Shown piece after piece: positions 1 through 10,015 of a stretch of DNA of 64,000 nucleotides. Numbering within the stretch: position 1 is the first letter of the stretch; the number at the start of each line of letters is the position of its first letter. The notes under the pieces were generated by a model. The model was given only the letters and a program-made list of their open reading frames with translations, searched no databases and was not told the DNA's origin. The position numbers were made by a program, and so were the translations under genes. Source of the DNA: a virus; the IMG/VR virus record IMGVR_UViG_3300034039_000011, positions 1 to 64,000 of that record; one strand, written 5' to 3'.

Positions 1-499
1 TTATTGGTAATGATAATGATGTAAGTGATGGAAACAATGTTAATGTTAATGGGGATGATAACAATGTAACTGATGGAACTAATACTACCGTAAATGGAAA
101 TGATAACACAACCACATTAACAGAAAACACAACAGTTAATGGAAATACAAATATTTTATATAATACAGAATGTGTTGAAGTATGTGGAGATAGCAATGAA
201 GTAAATGATACAACATCTACTGATGTATCTGGCAATTATAACACTGTTAATTACACAAATAATTCCACAATATCAGGATATGGCAATGAATCCACATCTA
301 ATACATACACAACAATAGGTGGATATAGTAATAATGTTTCTGATAGTGATAACACTTCTGTTATTGGAGATAGTAATACTGTTGATAGTGGAAATAATGT
401 TAATGTTAATGGGGATGATAACAATGTAACTGATGGTACAAATACTACCGTAAATGGAAATGATAACACAACTACATTAACAGAAAACACAACAGTTGA
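1..499 (+). repeat. 360-bp tandem duplication inside the fibre gene
   Basis: Bases 1-139 match 361-499 at an offset of exactly 360 bp with only scattered differences, most strongly from about 40 to 139 against 400 to 499. The following segments (140-360 against 500-720) align much more weakly but share codon-level patterns such as the Cys-x-x-x-Cys-Gly stretch near 170 and 530. This is an in-frame 120-residue unit within the solenoid. The first copy may extend beyond the window edge. Confidence 0.8.
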
Positions 500-3400
500 A
501 GGTAACTTAAACGAATTATATGATACTGGATGTTTTTATATATGTGGATATAATAATACCGTTTTAGAATCTTATAAAGGTGAATTAAGGGGGGATGAAA
601 ACAATATAAGTGGAACAACATATATTGAATCTCACGGAACAGGAAATACCTCATTTGATAATTTAAATATTGTTTTAAATGGATATGATAACTCTGGATT
701 TACTTTGACACATGGTGTAGTATATGGTGAAAGGAATAAAATTAGTGGTTCAACATTTTCAGACATATCTAATGGTTATGACAATAATATAGAAAATTCA
801 TCTTTAATTTCCATTATAAATTCTGTTTCTGGTGAAACAATATATTCAAATAATTCATCAATAATTTCATCAACAGATTCAAAAATATATTCTGCAAACA
901 CTTCCATTATTATTGGTGGAAAAAACAGTGAAACTATTGGTGGTAAATTTAATTTTATTGGTGTTGGTGAATATAATAAAATTGTTAAAGTAAGTGATTA
1001 TATATCTACTACAGCTATATCAACAGACCCAATATTCTCTTCCATATTAAGTGGACAAAAAAATAAAATATTGAATCCTTACCAATATTATTCTCATTCA
1101 GTTATTTGTGGTGGATATGGAAACTTAATAGGCTCATATAAAACATTTTATGGTGGAAATTATCTTTATTATAATCATTTTTCTACAATTGTTGGTGGTA
1201 GATATAATACAATTTTAGGACCACATTCATTTATTGGTGGTGGCGCATTTAACTCCATAAATTCTCATAGTTGGTATGGTAATATAATAAATGGTGGTCA
1301 TTATAACTATATTGGTGATAAGTGGTATAGAAATCAAAATAATACAATTAATATAATTGGTGGAGGGCAAAGTAATACAATTACCACATCTGATGTATAT
1401 ATTAGTGGTAATATAATTGGTGGAGGGCAAATTAATAGTATTGGTAAATATCACATATATTTTGGAGAAAGTTTATATTATAATTATGATAGTTTTTATG
1501 TTAAAAACAATTCAATTTTAGGAGGACGTGCTAATGAAATATTTGGATATTATTTACATGATAATATAATAATAGGTGGTAGTAGTAATAAAATAGCATC
1601 AATAAATAAGACCAATACTTCTCCATCTTCTAAAAGTGTAATTCGCAATATAATATTAAATGGTTCAAGTAGTTCAATAAAATCAATTAACACAAAATAT
1701 TCAATTATTGGTGGTAATAGCAATGGTATAATTAATGATGTATTTAATAAAGATCTTGTAGTACCATTTTCTAAAATTTCTGGTTTTAGAAGAACTGATT
1801 CAACAATAGTATTTGGCGAACATAATTTAATATCAAATTCATTATCTTTTGATACGATTATTAATGGTTCACACAATAAAATATATTTATCAACTTTTAA
1901 TATACCAACAATCGAAACAATTAAACGACCAAATAAAGGTTCATTTACATCAATATTAGGTGGTAGCTATAATATAATTACATGGGATAAAAACTCATCA
2001 AATAAAGAAGTTGTACCAGTAGCTTCAACAATAATAAATGGATTTAATAATAAAATAAGACATTCATCTTATTCTTTAATTGGTGTAGGTTCAGATAATG
2101 TTATTTATACTCAAAATACTTATAATAACATATATAAATCAAACCTAATTTTGGGTGGATTTAAAAATAAAATATCTAATGCTGGAAATTCACCCACTAC
2201 ACCAAATATTTATTCAAATTCTTATAATTCAATATTAAATGGATTTGGTAATATAATAAAAGTAATTGCCGATCCATTATACACTATGTCTAGATTTAAC
2301 ACCATAAATAACGGATATGGAAATATAATAGAAGAAAGAACAAATTATTCAACAATTATAAATGGTAGAAATAATAAAATTAAACATTATAATTCATCTC
2401 ATTTTAATAACTATACAACAATAATAAATGGATATTATAATACTTTACAGGATGGTAGATATACTACTTTATTAAATGGTTATTATAATAAGTCAATACA
2501 AGGAGAATATTCAGTATTATTTGGATATAATAACTATTCAAAAGGCTCTTTTTCTTCTATTGAATTAGGTTCATCAAGTAAAAATTATTATAATTATTCA
2601 ACTCTAACTATGGTTAGAGAATCTTATGTTAGATATTCACAATACTCATTATTATTTGGAAAACATAATAATTTAAATTATCAATATCATACTATAGGTT
2701 TTGGTTATAACAATAATACTAATAATAATGATTATTTAATATTTAACTCCTCAAATTGTAATATTAATTATTCTAATTATTCAATAATCAATTCTGAAAA
2801 TACACAAATAAATAACACAAACTTTTCAATAATTTCAACATCATCTGGTACAATAAATCAAACAACCAACACAATTGGTATTGGTAATACAATAATTAGT
2901 GGTAGTTCAATTAATAGTATAATTATTGATGGTTGGACACATGATGTTTTAAATTCTATTATTATTAATAGTAAAGGGTTTGGTTCTAATTTAATAAGTG
3001 GTAATACTATAATTGGTATTTCTTCTGATTCTTCAACTATAATTGGTAACAACATTATTACAATAAATTCACAAAATTCTACCATAGATAGTGATCAATC
3101 AATATCTATAAATTCAGAACTTTCTACAATTTCAGGTTCAACAAATTCAACTCTTATTGATAGTCCAAATTCACAAATAACATTATCAAACAATTCTTTG
3201 ATTTTAAATTCAGAAAATTCATCTATTGATAATGTTGAAAATGGTTTAATAATAAATTCAAATAATTCAACCCTTACTCATTCAGGTTCTACAATAATCG
3301 GTGGTAGTAATATTGTATCAGTAGATTATGATACTGTACATGTTCAAAAATTAAATATTGGAGAAGTAAGTGCTAGTACAACATCCACAGAACTTCTTGT

Positions 3401-3662
3401 TAGGGAGAGCAATGGAATGATAAACACAATAAATATTCCAAACATTTCAACATCAACAGGAAAATATGTTGCAACTGTATTAATTACTGGTGGGACTCCT
3501 GTAACAATAACACATAATCTTAATACTGAAGATGTAATAGTACAATTAAAAGATTCTACAGGTAAATTAATAATACCAGATGTTGTTAATAATTATACAA
3601 ATAACAGTGTTGATATTCAAGTATCAAATACTGATACATATAAAGTAATAATAATTGGATAA
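3..3662 (+). CDS. Fibre protein of Gly-Gly/Asn beta-solenoid repeats (5' end outside window)
   Basis: The frame is open from the first full codon of the window to the stop at 3660-3662, so at least 1219 residues are present and the true start lies upstream. The TTG at 705 is only an internal Leu codon. Nearly the whole protein is a degenerate repeat of the form 'S-x-I-x-GG-x-x-N-x-I' (for example IIGGGQSNTI, SIIGGNSNGI), typical of beta-solenoid shafts of phage fibres. The first 230 residues are Asp/Asn/Thr-rich and include a 120-residue duplication. The last ~100 residues lose the repeat and form a compact C-terminal domain (motifs VATVLITGG and VIVQLKDSTG) that could be a trimerisation or tip domain. 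It probably decorates the tail or head and contacts the host surface. The fibre call is from repeat style and neighbours; the attachment point in the virion is unknown. Confidence 0.75.
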   Translation: MGNDNDVSDGNNVNVNGDDNNVTDGTNTTVNGNDNTTTLTENTTVNGNTNILYNTECVEVCGDSNEVNDTTSTDVSGNYNTVNYTNNSTISGYGNESTSNTYTTIGGYSNNVSDSDNTSVIGDSNTVDSGNNVNVNGDDNNVTDGTNTTVNGNDNTTTLTENTTVEGNLNELYDTGCFYICGYNNTVLESYKGELRGDENNISGTTYIESHGTGNTSFDNLNIVLNGYDNSGFTLTHGVVYGERNKISGSTFSDISNGYDNNIENSSLISIINSVSGETIYSNNSSIISSTDSKIYSANTSIIIGGKNSETIGGKFNFIGVGEYNKIVKVSDYISTTAISTDPIFSSILSGQKNKILNPYQYYSHSVICGGYGNLIGSYKTFYGGNYLYYNHFSTIVGGRYNTILGPHSFIGGGAFNSINSHSWYGNIINGGHYNYIGDKWYRNQNNTINIIGGGQSNTITTSDVYISGNIIGGGQINSIGKYHIYFGESLYYNYDSFYVKNNSILGGRANEIFGYYLHDNIIIGGSSNKIASINKTNTSPSSKSVIRNIILNGSSSSIKSINTKYSIIGGNSNGIINDVFNKDLVVPFSKISGFRRTDSTIVFGEHNLISNSLSFDTIINGSHNKIYLSTFNIPTIETIKRPNKGSFTSILGGSYNIITWDKNSSNKEVVPVASTIINGFNNKIRHSSYSLIGVGSDNVIYTQNTYNNIYKSNLILGGFKNKISNAGNSPTTPNIYSNSYNSILNGFGNIIKVIADPLYTMSRFNTINNGYGNIIEERTNYSTIINGRNNKIKHYNSSHFNNYTTIINGYYNTLQDGRYTTLLNGYYNKSIQGEYSVLFGYNNYSKGSFSSIELGSSSKNYYNYSTLTMVRESYVRYSQYSLLFGKHNNLNYQYHTIGFGYNNNTNNNDYLIFNSSNCNINYSNYSIINSENTQINNTNFSIISTSSGTINQTTNTIGIGNTIISGSSINSIIIDGWTHDVLNSIIINSKGFGSNLISGNTIIGISSDSSTIIGNNIITINSQNSTIDSDQSISINSELSTISGSTNSTLIDSPNSQITLSNNSLILNSENSSIDNVENGLIINSNNSTLTHSGSTIIGGSNIVSVDYDTVHVQKLNIGEVSASTTSTELLVRESNGMINTINIPNISTSTGKYVATVLITGGTPVTITHNLNTEDVIVQLKDSTGKLIIPDVVNNYTNNSVDIQVSNTDTYKVIIIG

Positions 3663-3673
3663 ATAATAATAAA

Positions 3674-4624
3674 ATGGAAATAAGAGGAAATATACTTTCA
3701 GGTAAAGACAATATCATAAGTGGTAGTTCAAATTCAGACATAATTGGTGGAATTTATAATGTAATTGATAGTGGGTGTAAATATGTTTCTATATTAGGTG
3801 GTATTAGAAATAAAATAAAATCAACAAGTTCATCAATTATAATATCTTCTGAAAATAGTGAATTTGAAAATGGTGATGGTGTAATAATTAAATCAAATTT
3901 TAGCAAAGTATATTATAATTCTAGTAGTGGAATAATTATAGGTGGCGCTTTAAATATTATTAAAAATTATTCAACAAACAATTTTATAAGTGGTGGTTTT
4001 AATAATATAATTAATAATTCAGACTATTCTATTATAATTGGTGGAAAAAATAATACAGTAACTGGTAGCACAAATTCTGATATTATTGGAGGATATAATA
4101 GTATAATAGATGGAAGTAATATATCTGGAATTGGTTCAGGTGACTTTAACAAAATCATAAACAGTTCATTTAGTATAATTGCTGGAGGATACAATAATAA
4201 TATTCATAATAATTCTTTATCATGTTTTATTGGTGGGGGGTATAACAATAAGATATATAATAATAGTAGATATTCAACAATAGTTGGTGGTATTGGTAAT
4301 GTAATATATGGTGGTGGTGGTAATATTGCATCATACAATGTAGTCGGTGGTTATTATAATAATGTTTATTATGCAAGACAAAATTTTATTGGTGGGGGTA
4401 GATATAATATAATTAAAAACGTTTCATCTACAAGTGTAAACATAACTAGATATTCATCAATAGTTGGTGGGGATAAAAATTTAATAGAGCAAAGTGGATA
4501 TTCATTTATTGGTGGTGGTCATAGTATAACAGTTAATGCTGATGCTAATGGAGATTTATTAAGTGATTTAACTAATGGTGAGGTTGATTTATATATTTAT
4601 ATTTCACCAATACAAATAATATAA
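3674..4624 (+). CDS. Second Gly-Gly/Asn-repeat fibre protein
   Basis: A 316-residue protein starting 11 bp after the large fibre gene, in a different frame with its own ATG. The same repeat (IIGGKNNTV, FIGGGYNNKI, IVGGIGNVI) runs from about residue 5 to 285. It lacks the C-terminal domain of its larger neighbour and ends in a short Asp/Leu/Ile-rich tail. The shared repeat and tight spacing suggest duplication and co-expression, perhaps as a shorter partner fibre. No catalytic motif is visible. Leader is A/T-rich without a Shine-Dalgarno sequence. Confidence 0.65.
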   Translation: MEIRGNILSGKDNIISGSSNSDIIGGIYNVIDSGCKYVSILGGIRNKIKSTSSSIIISSENSEFENGDGVIIKSNFSKVYYNSSSGIIIGGALNIIKNYSTNNFISGGFNNIINNSDYSIIIGGKNNTVTGSTNSDIIGGYNSIIDGSNISGIGSGDFNKIINSSFSIIAGGYNNNIHNNSLSCFIGGGYNNKIYNNSRYSTIVGGIGNVIYGGGGNIASYNVVGGYYNNVYYARQNFIGGGRYNIIKNVSSTSVNITRYSSIVGGDKNLIEQSGYSFIGGGHSITVNADANGDLLSDLTNGEVDLYIYISPIQII

Positions 4625-4630
4625 ATTAAA

Positions 4631-4648
4631 ATATTTATATAATACAAT
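4631..4648 (+). promoter_or_regulatory. Candidate late promoter motif before neck gene
   Basis: The string ATATTTATATAATACAAT lies about 40 bp before the ATG at 4689. It resembles motifs at similar distances before other structural units (11519, 15364, 17416, 21203, 61825 and, on the - strand, 43137). It is one of the weaker members. Confidence 0.3.
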
Positions 4649-4688
4649 AAAATAATCCATAAAAGAATAAAATAAATACTTATAATAT

Positions 4689-5837
4689 ATGAGCGTACCC
4701 CAATCAGAAAAAGAAAAATTATTTAGGCAATTTAGACATTCTTTAGGCGCACCTTTAAGAAAAATTGAAGTTACCAATGAACAATTGGAAACATTATTAG
4801 AGATTGCCATTGAAGATTACACACAATACGTACTTGAATATTTAATTGAACATCAATGGCAATCTTTCATTGGTAAAGAGATTGACAATATAGATATGGC
4901 GTTTGCATTAACCACAAGAAGTTTTGATTTTATGACTCAATTTACATATGCATATTCAAAACAAGTTGGTTTGCAAACAAACGGACCATGGGAACTGAAA
5001 AAGGATTTTATTGAAATTGTTCCAGGAAAACAAGTTTATGAAATACCAAAAGGTCGTGAAATAAATCAAGTATTATGGTTAACCCCACCAACAATGGATC
5101 ATGCTTTATTTGCATATTATGGTGGTTTTGATTTGGGATTTGGTGGTGGATATGCTCAAGTTGGAAGAGGTTGGGGAGCATCAACAACTGGTGGATATGG
5201 TTATGCTGGATATGGTGGTTATTATGTTGCCCCAGCATATGACGTTTTATTAACCGCAGCAGATTTCAATTTAAAACATAGAATGTTAAGAAGTGAACTT
5301 GTATATAAAATAACTGCTGGACCAAACGGAACAAGATTATTGCATTTATTATCAACACCAGGTTCTAGATTAACATTTATGAGAGGTGTTGGGGCAAATC
5401 AAATTGGATTGGCTGGATGCAAAGTTTGGTATTATTATTATGATATAAATGGAAAAAGTCCTGATGAATGTAGAAAAGATAATCCTGATGTAATAAAATT
5501 ACCAAATGAAGTTCCTTTGGGCAAACTTGATTATAGTGAATTTAATGAACCAACGAAAATTTTAATACGTAAATTATTTATAGCTGAAGCAAAAAGAACA
5601 TTAGGAAGAACTCGTGGAAAATTTGGTGGTGTTGTAGGTCCACCCAATGCTCAATTTACTATGGATTATGAAAGTTTAATACAAGAAGGTAATGCAGAAA
5701 GGGAAGAAGTATTAAAAAGATTGGATGAGTGGTTGTCAAGATTAAGTACTGAAAAAATGTTGGAGAGAGCTGCCAATGAAAGTGAAAATCTTAATAAACA
5801 TCTTAAATATAGACCATTAGGTTTTTATGTATATTAA
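4689..5837 (+). CDS. Neck / head-tail connector protein (gp13-like type)
   Basis: A 382-residue virion protein. The N-terminus (residues ~1-60) carries the pattern RHSLGAPLRKIEVTNEQLET followed by an acidic helix, a layout I associate with head-closure or neck proteins of T4-like marine phages, in which 'LGAP...I.(V/L)T.EQ' precedes 'A.E.Y..Y'. A segment at ~105-125 (IVPGKQVYEIPKG) matches the 'V..G...Y.IP' turn of the same proteins. Residues ~143-182 are an insertion very rich in Gly, Tyr and Phe, probably a flexible loop. The C-terminal third is helical and charged. It converges with the polymerase gene, only 7 bp apart. The family call is from memory of motif order, so the exact T4 equivalent is uncertain. 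Confidence 0.55.
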   Translation: MSVPQSEKEKLFRQFRHSLGAPLRKIEVTNEQLETLLEIAIEDYTQYVLEYLIEHQWQSFIGKEIDNIDMAFALTTRSFDFMTQFTYAYSKQVGLQTNGPWELKKDFIEIVPGKQVYEIPKGREINQVLWLTPPTMDHALFAYYGGFDLGFGGGYAQVGRGWGASTTGGYGYAGYGGYYVAPAYDVLLTAADFNLKHRMLRSELVYKITAGPNGTRLLHLLSTPGSRLTFMRGVGANQIGLAGCKVWYYYYDINGKSPDECRKDNPDVIKLPNEVPLGKLDYSEFNEPTKILIRKLFIAEAKRTLGRTRGKFGGVVGPPNAQFTMDYESLIQEGNAEREEVLKRLDEWLSRLSTEKMLERAANESENLNKHLKYRPLGFYVY

Positions 5838-5844
5838 GATTTGT

Positions 5845-8800
5845 TTAAACTTCATTATCTTTTAAACAATAACAAGTTTTTCCATCATAACCACAATTTT
5901 CATTCCCACAATTTATGTTATCATTTCCTTCAAGAAATACATCTTTACCCAATTTTGACATTTCTTGAAACCATATATCAAATTTATTATTATTGTTTAA
6001 AGAAAATTTAACCCAATTATTTTTATACCATCCTTTTCTAAATAATGCGGTTTTTTTGTATTTAAAAATACTTTTTAATGGTGCTATTTTAACGCCCCAT
6101 TTTTTTGAATAAAAATAATATTCATTATTAAATTCTTTAATATCAAGAAATGTTAATATTTTTTTTGGCAAATTCCCACTTTTCTTTATTTTAACCAAAT
6201 CATCATATTCAAGTCTTTTAATAATATTAAATAACATTTCCTTTTCATTTAATATTGATTGCTTTTTCTTTTTCTCATTTCTTATTTTCCAATCTTCCAC
6301 AATTTTATCAAATTCAATTTCATCAATATTATTTGGTATTTTATTAACATTAACCCAAAATTCTATTTCATCATCTGACATTTTAAGTAAATCATCTAAA
6401 TTATCTTGGTCTGATGGTTTTATTGGATAACCTGATACCAATTCACATTCTTTTTTTGTAAAATATGATCTTTCTTCAAGAAAGAGTTTGCCAGTTTTTC
6501 TATCTTTTTTTACTGATATTAAAATATTGTCTCTAATATCTTCATTAAATACCACTAACATTCTTTTTATTCTTTTATTTAAAGCATCTATGTATTTGGA
6601 TACATTATATTTTATTTTTTTTGAATTTCCATTTTCCAAATCTTTTTCATCAATATACACACAATTTAATATTATATCTTCAATTTCACCATTTTTATTT
6701 TTTTTAACGGTTACATCTCCTGCATTTTTGTTATCACTTGTATTCACGTAATACACAGTATCGCCCAAATCCTTTTTTATCTTATGTTTTATTAACAATT
6801 CCATGTGGGCTTGTCTTGATTTAAGTATTCCTGTTTTTGTTCTTTCTTTTGTATATATGTTAATATAATCTTCTACTGTTTGCTTAACACGTTTTTTTGT
6901 TGCAATTTCTGAAATTGGAATTTCCATGTTAAATATTTTTTCCACATAATCATAATAATATTCTATAAATTCATATCCTTTTCCATCAAGCAGTAAGGAA
7001 ATTCCATTTTTAATAAAATTTTCTATATATGTGGGTATTGTTTTTGAACTAAATGTATTTCCGACAATTGTTATATCATCTCCTTTTTTATATGCATAAT
7101 TTTTTCTTGCAAAGTTAATTGTTGAATCAATATATTCATCAATATCAAGTCCCAATCTTCCAATCATATATTTTTCATTAAATTCGCATAACACGGCTTC
7201 AATTCCATTAACCACCGTATTTGGGGGATATTTTTTGGTTTTCCAATGCGAACCCTTCACCACATATTTATATTCATCAATATTTTCGGGTATTTTAAAA
7301 TTAAAACCATCCGTGTTATGAGCAACTATATTTCCAATCCCAGCAATAAACGTTCCATCCGCTGATATATCATATACATAATCATCATAAGAATCTTTTA
7401 TTTCAATATTAACAACATAATCTTCTAATATATTATTCTCTTCATTATCAATTTTATTCCTTTTATATATTTTAAGAACAAAATTTTCATTATCTGAATC
7501 AAAAATAACATCAACATCATATCCTACATCTCTTAACAATAAATTTAATGCACATATTAATTGATATGATTTATGGGAAATTTCATTTATATTATCAATT
7601 GAATCCGAACCATTATATCCTTTGGCAAATCCTTCCAAAAATATTTTTTTTGTATTAATATCAGAATTTAATATTGCTTCTGATATTTTTTCAATTTTAA
7701 AATCTCCAATTCCGATAAAATATCCATTTAAACGAGCAAATGATTCCATTACTTTTATTCCATTCTTTGGCAAATCAAAATTTATGGTGTCTATTTTATC
7801 ACCATAACTTAAATTGGTTGGTTTTATTTCAATATTATTTGAAAATAATGAATGGTCTGATGTGCATTCAATAAATCCGTGTTTGGTATTTATTCGATAT
7901 ATCTTTTTATTTGTTTTATGTCTGTATATATATTTTATATCTTTCCAACCATTTTTTGTTAAAATTTGATAATTTTTTGGTGAAAAATCTCTTTGTTGTC
8001 CGTTTATATCAATATAATCATCATTAAACAATTCTTTTATTGGCAATATATTAACCATCATTGTATCCTTATATCTTATGTATACTGGTGTTTCTCCAGT
8101 AACGGAATCTCCAACCAATGGTTCAAATCCTTTTGACATCATATATTTAACCATCAGTCTTAATAATTGCCTTCCCCTACAAGTTGTTTCTTCTGCTGCT
8201 TTTATGTCCCCCCAGGGAAATATATATGGCGCACCGAATGAACCAAAGAATGAGTTTGCCAAAATCTTTATCGGCATTTCTTCTTTTGATATTTCTTGTA
8301 TTTTTTTTAATACCTTTTCTTTATCATCAAATTCATTCAATCTTGATTTTAAATCTTCTTTTAAAAATTTAAGTTCATCACGTTCATCAACCACATATTC
8401 CAAAAACATAATCATTGCATTCGTAAAATCATATTCGCTCTTTATGTTATATGTTATTTCGGTTTTTGGATATAGTGCGGCATAATCAAATTTAACAACA
8501 TTTCTTTCAAAACCAACTTTTAATAATCTTGATAATCCGCCGACAAATGATTTTTTTTCACCAAAATCGGGTATTGCAAGATTGTTATAATATGACCATG
8601 ATGTCATTATCAATTTCCAAATGGCTGCCGTTCCAGATGTGGTTGCCGTTTGGAATGTTGTTGGAATTATTTTGGATATGTGATAACTTGCCTTATTATA
8701 TATGTTATCAACCTCCATTGTTTCCCATAAGTCATCAATCAAATATCTGTTAACAATATATTCCCCATTAACTTCCTTATATTTTCCAGAATTTATTTTG

Positions 8801-9993
8801 TTAATATGTTCTTCATTATTTTCATCATATTCAAACCAATCGCCATTTTCATTATTAAAATAAAATTTATTTCTTGAATATAATATTTTGTTTATTTTAT
8901 CACCTTTAATATAAACACGATTTTCCTTATTTATTTTTGAATATTTTGTAATATATTTAAGATTATTTTTCTTAATTTTTCTATCAATGCTTTGCGCCCG
9001 TCTTACCGCATGAATGGTATCAATTATTGAATATCCGAACAATATGGTTTTTTCATATCTTTCAACCTCTTCACCTATTTTAAGATATGATGGTTTTCTT
9101 ATTAATGTTGTCCCCTTCTTTAATCCCGATACATATTTTGTCAAATCAAAACCCAAATGTTTTGATCTTTCAATCATAAAATAAAAATCGAAGTTTTCGC
9201 TATTGTATCCTGCGATTATTGATGGTTTTATTTCTGAAATATATTTGAAAAATTTAACGATTGCAATTGCTTCTGATTTATATAATTCATCATTTATTAT
9301 TTTTCTTTCCTCATCCGTTGGTTCTCTTTTTTCTTCAAAATATATTTTATGGTATGTTTTGCTTTTTACGGTTATTACTTTTTTAACCCCACGATTATCA
9401 TACATACCGATTTTTGTTATTCTATGTTTTTCTGGATTTAATCCTTCCGTTTCAATATCGAATACCAATTTATGAACATCTTCATAATCATTAAATCCTT
9501 TGAACAACCTAATTCCTTTTTGCAACATAAATTGTTCTGTGGGGTGCAAATAATAGAATTTGTTTTTATTTTCTTTTTTATATATGCTTACACCACCTTC
9601 TGAAAAAAATGATATTATATCATTAAATGAATTTGTTGTATGGATAATATATTTATATGAATTTAATAATCTTTCTGGAACTTTTTCATCAGGTGTATCA
9701 TCATTTTTATATTTTAATTTTCTTACCTTTAATCCATATTTTTTTAAAGCCTTTTTTATTTTTATATTATTCCCACCATATAATTCTCTAAACACATCTT
9801 CTTTAACCCACATAAAGGGTTTAAACCTTTGCTTTTTTATCAATTTACCATGTTCGGGATGATCAATAATCAGATAAGCAATGTTTGAATAATAATCACA
9901 TTCAATATTTGTTACATATTTTTCATCACTTAAACCTTCAAGAAATTTTTTTACAATTTCATTTTTATTTTCTAATGTTATAGTTTTGCTCAT
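5845..9993 (-). CDS. polB: Family B DNA polymerase with intein in motif C
   Basis: Replicative DNA polymerase, 1382 residues including a 264-residue intein; the spliced enzyme would be about 1118 residues, longer than T4 gp43 (about 900). The 3'-5' exonuclease motifs are visible: Exo I at ~176-186 (VFDIETEGL) and Exo II near 260-272 (AGYNSENFDFYF). Polymerase motif A is at ~499-510 (FDYAALYPK), motif B at ~575-588 (KILANSFFGSFGAP), and motif C is split by the intein: GD at 628-629 and TDGF from 894, giving VGDTDG after splicing. The extreme C-terminus has four Cys in 15 residues, possibly a metal site. The ATG at 9993 has a TATTTTTG box 23-30 bp upstream. It converges with the neck gene. Confidence 0.95.
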   Translation of the reverse strand: MSKTITLENKNEIVKKFLEGLSDEKYVTNIECDYYSNIAYLIIDHPEHGKLIKKQRFKPFMWVKEDVFRELYGGNNIKIKKALKKYGLKVRKLKYKNDDTPDEKVPERLLNSYKYIIHTTNSFNDIISFFSEGGVSIYKKENKNKFYYLHPTEQFMLQKGIRLFKGFNDYEDVHKLVFDIETEGLNPEKHRITKIGMYDNRGVKKVITVKSKTYHKIYFEEKREPTDEERKIINDELYKSEAIAIVKFFKYISEIKPSIIAGYNSENFDFYFMIERSKHLGFDLTKYVSGLKKGTTLIRKPSYLKIGEEVERYEKTILFGYSIIDTIHAVRRAQSIDRKIKKNNLKYITKYSKINKENRVYIKGDKINKILYSRNKFYFNNENGDWFEYDENNEEHINKINSGKYKEVNGEYIVNRYLIDDLWETMEVDNIYNKASYHISKIIPTTFQTATTSGTAAIWKLIMTSWSYYNNLAIPDFGEKKSFVGGLSRLLKVGFERNVVKFDYAALYPKTEITYNIKSEYDFTNAMIMFLEYVVDERDELKFLKEDLKSRLNEFDDKEKVLKKIQEISKEEMPIKILANSFFGSFGAPYIFPWGDIKAAEETTCRGRQLLRLMVKYMMSKGFEPLVGDSVTGETPVYIRYKDTMMVNILPIKELFNDDYIDINGQQRDFSPKNYQILTKNGWKDIKYIYRHKTNKKIYRINTKHGFIECTSDHSLFSNNIEIKPTNLSYGDKIDTINFDLPKNGIKVMESFARLNGYFIGIGDFKIEKISEAILNSDINTKKIFLEGFAKGYNGSDSIDNINEISHKSYQLICALNLLLRDVGYDVDVIFDSDNENFVLKIYKRNKIDNEENNILEDYVVNIEIKDSYDDYVYDISADGTFIAGIGNIVAHNTDGFNFKIPENIDEYKYVVKGSHWKTKKYPPNTVVNGIEAVLCEFNEKYMIGRLGLDIDEYIDSTINFARKNYAYKKGDDITIVGNTFSSKTIPTYIENFIKNGISLLLDGKGYEFIEYYYDYVEKIFNMEIPISEIATKKRVKQTVEDYINIYTKERTKTGILKSRQAHMELLIKHKIKKDLGDTVYYVNTSDNKNAGDVTVKKNKNGEIEDIILNCVYIDEKDLENGNSKKIKYNVSKYIDALNKRIKRMLVVFNEDIRDNILISVKKDRKTGKLFLEERSYFTKKECELVSGYPIKPSDQDNLDDLLKMSDDEIEFWVNVNKIPNNIDEIEFDKIVEDWKIRNEKKKKQSILNEKEMLFNIIKRLEYDDLVKIKKSGNLPKKILTFLDIKEFNNEYYFYSKKWGVKIAPLKSIFKYKKTALFRKGWYKNNWVKFSLNNNNKFDIWFQEMSKLGKDVFLEGNDNINCGNENCGYDGKTCYCLKDNEV
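7315..8106 (-). other. Intein in DNA polymerase (pol-c type site)
   Basis: Residues 630-893 of the polymerase. It begins with Ser (SVTGETPVYI), has a block B (ECTSDHSL) and ends IVAHN before Thr894, all expected of a class 1 splicing domain. It splits motif C between Gly-Asp and Thr-Asp, the same place used by archaeal family B polymerase inteins. The middle contains stretches that look like worn LAGLIDADG motifs (LNGYFIGIGDF and IFLEGFAKGYNG) without a clean acidic catalytic pair, so the endonuclease is probably inactive. Confidence 0.9.
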
Positions 9994-10015
9994 ACCATAA
10001 TTAAATTATGTGTAA

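Noticed and set aside
705-3662. Fibre gene starting at the TTG at 705
   Set aside because: The same frame is open without a stop back to base 3 and the repeats continue through 705, so this codon is internal.
3663-3673. The two repeat fibres as one gene broken by a frameshift
   Set aside because: The first ends in a complete non-repeat domain and the second has its own ATG and N-terminus, so two genes are more likely.
1-4600. CRISPR array suggested by short repeats
   Set aside because: Repeats are in-frame coding units with varying spacing and no fixed spacer length.
7622-9862. Several open frames opposite the polymerase gene
   Set aside because: They are shadows of a gene with clear conserved motifs and have low-complexity hydrophobic translations.
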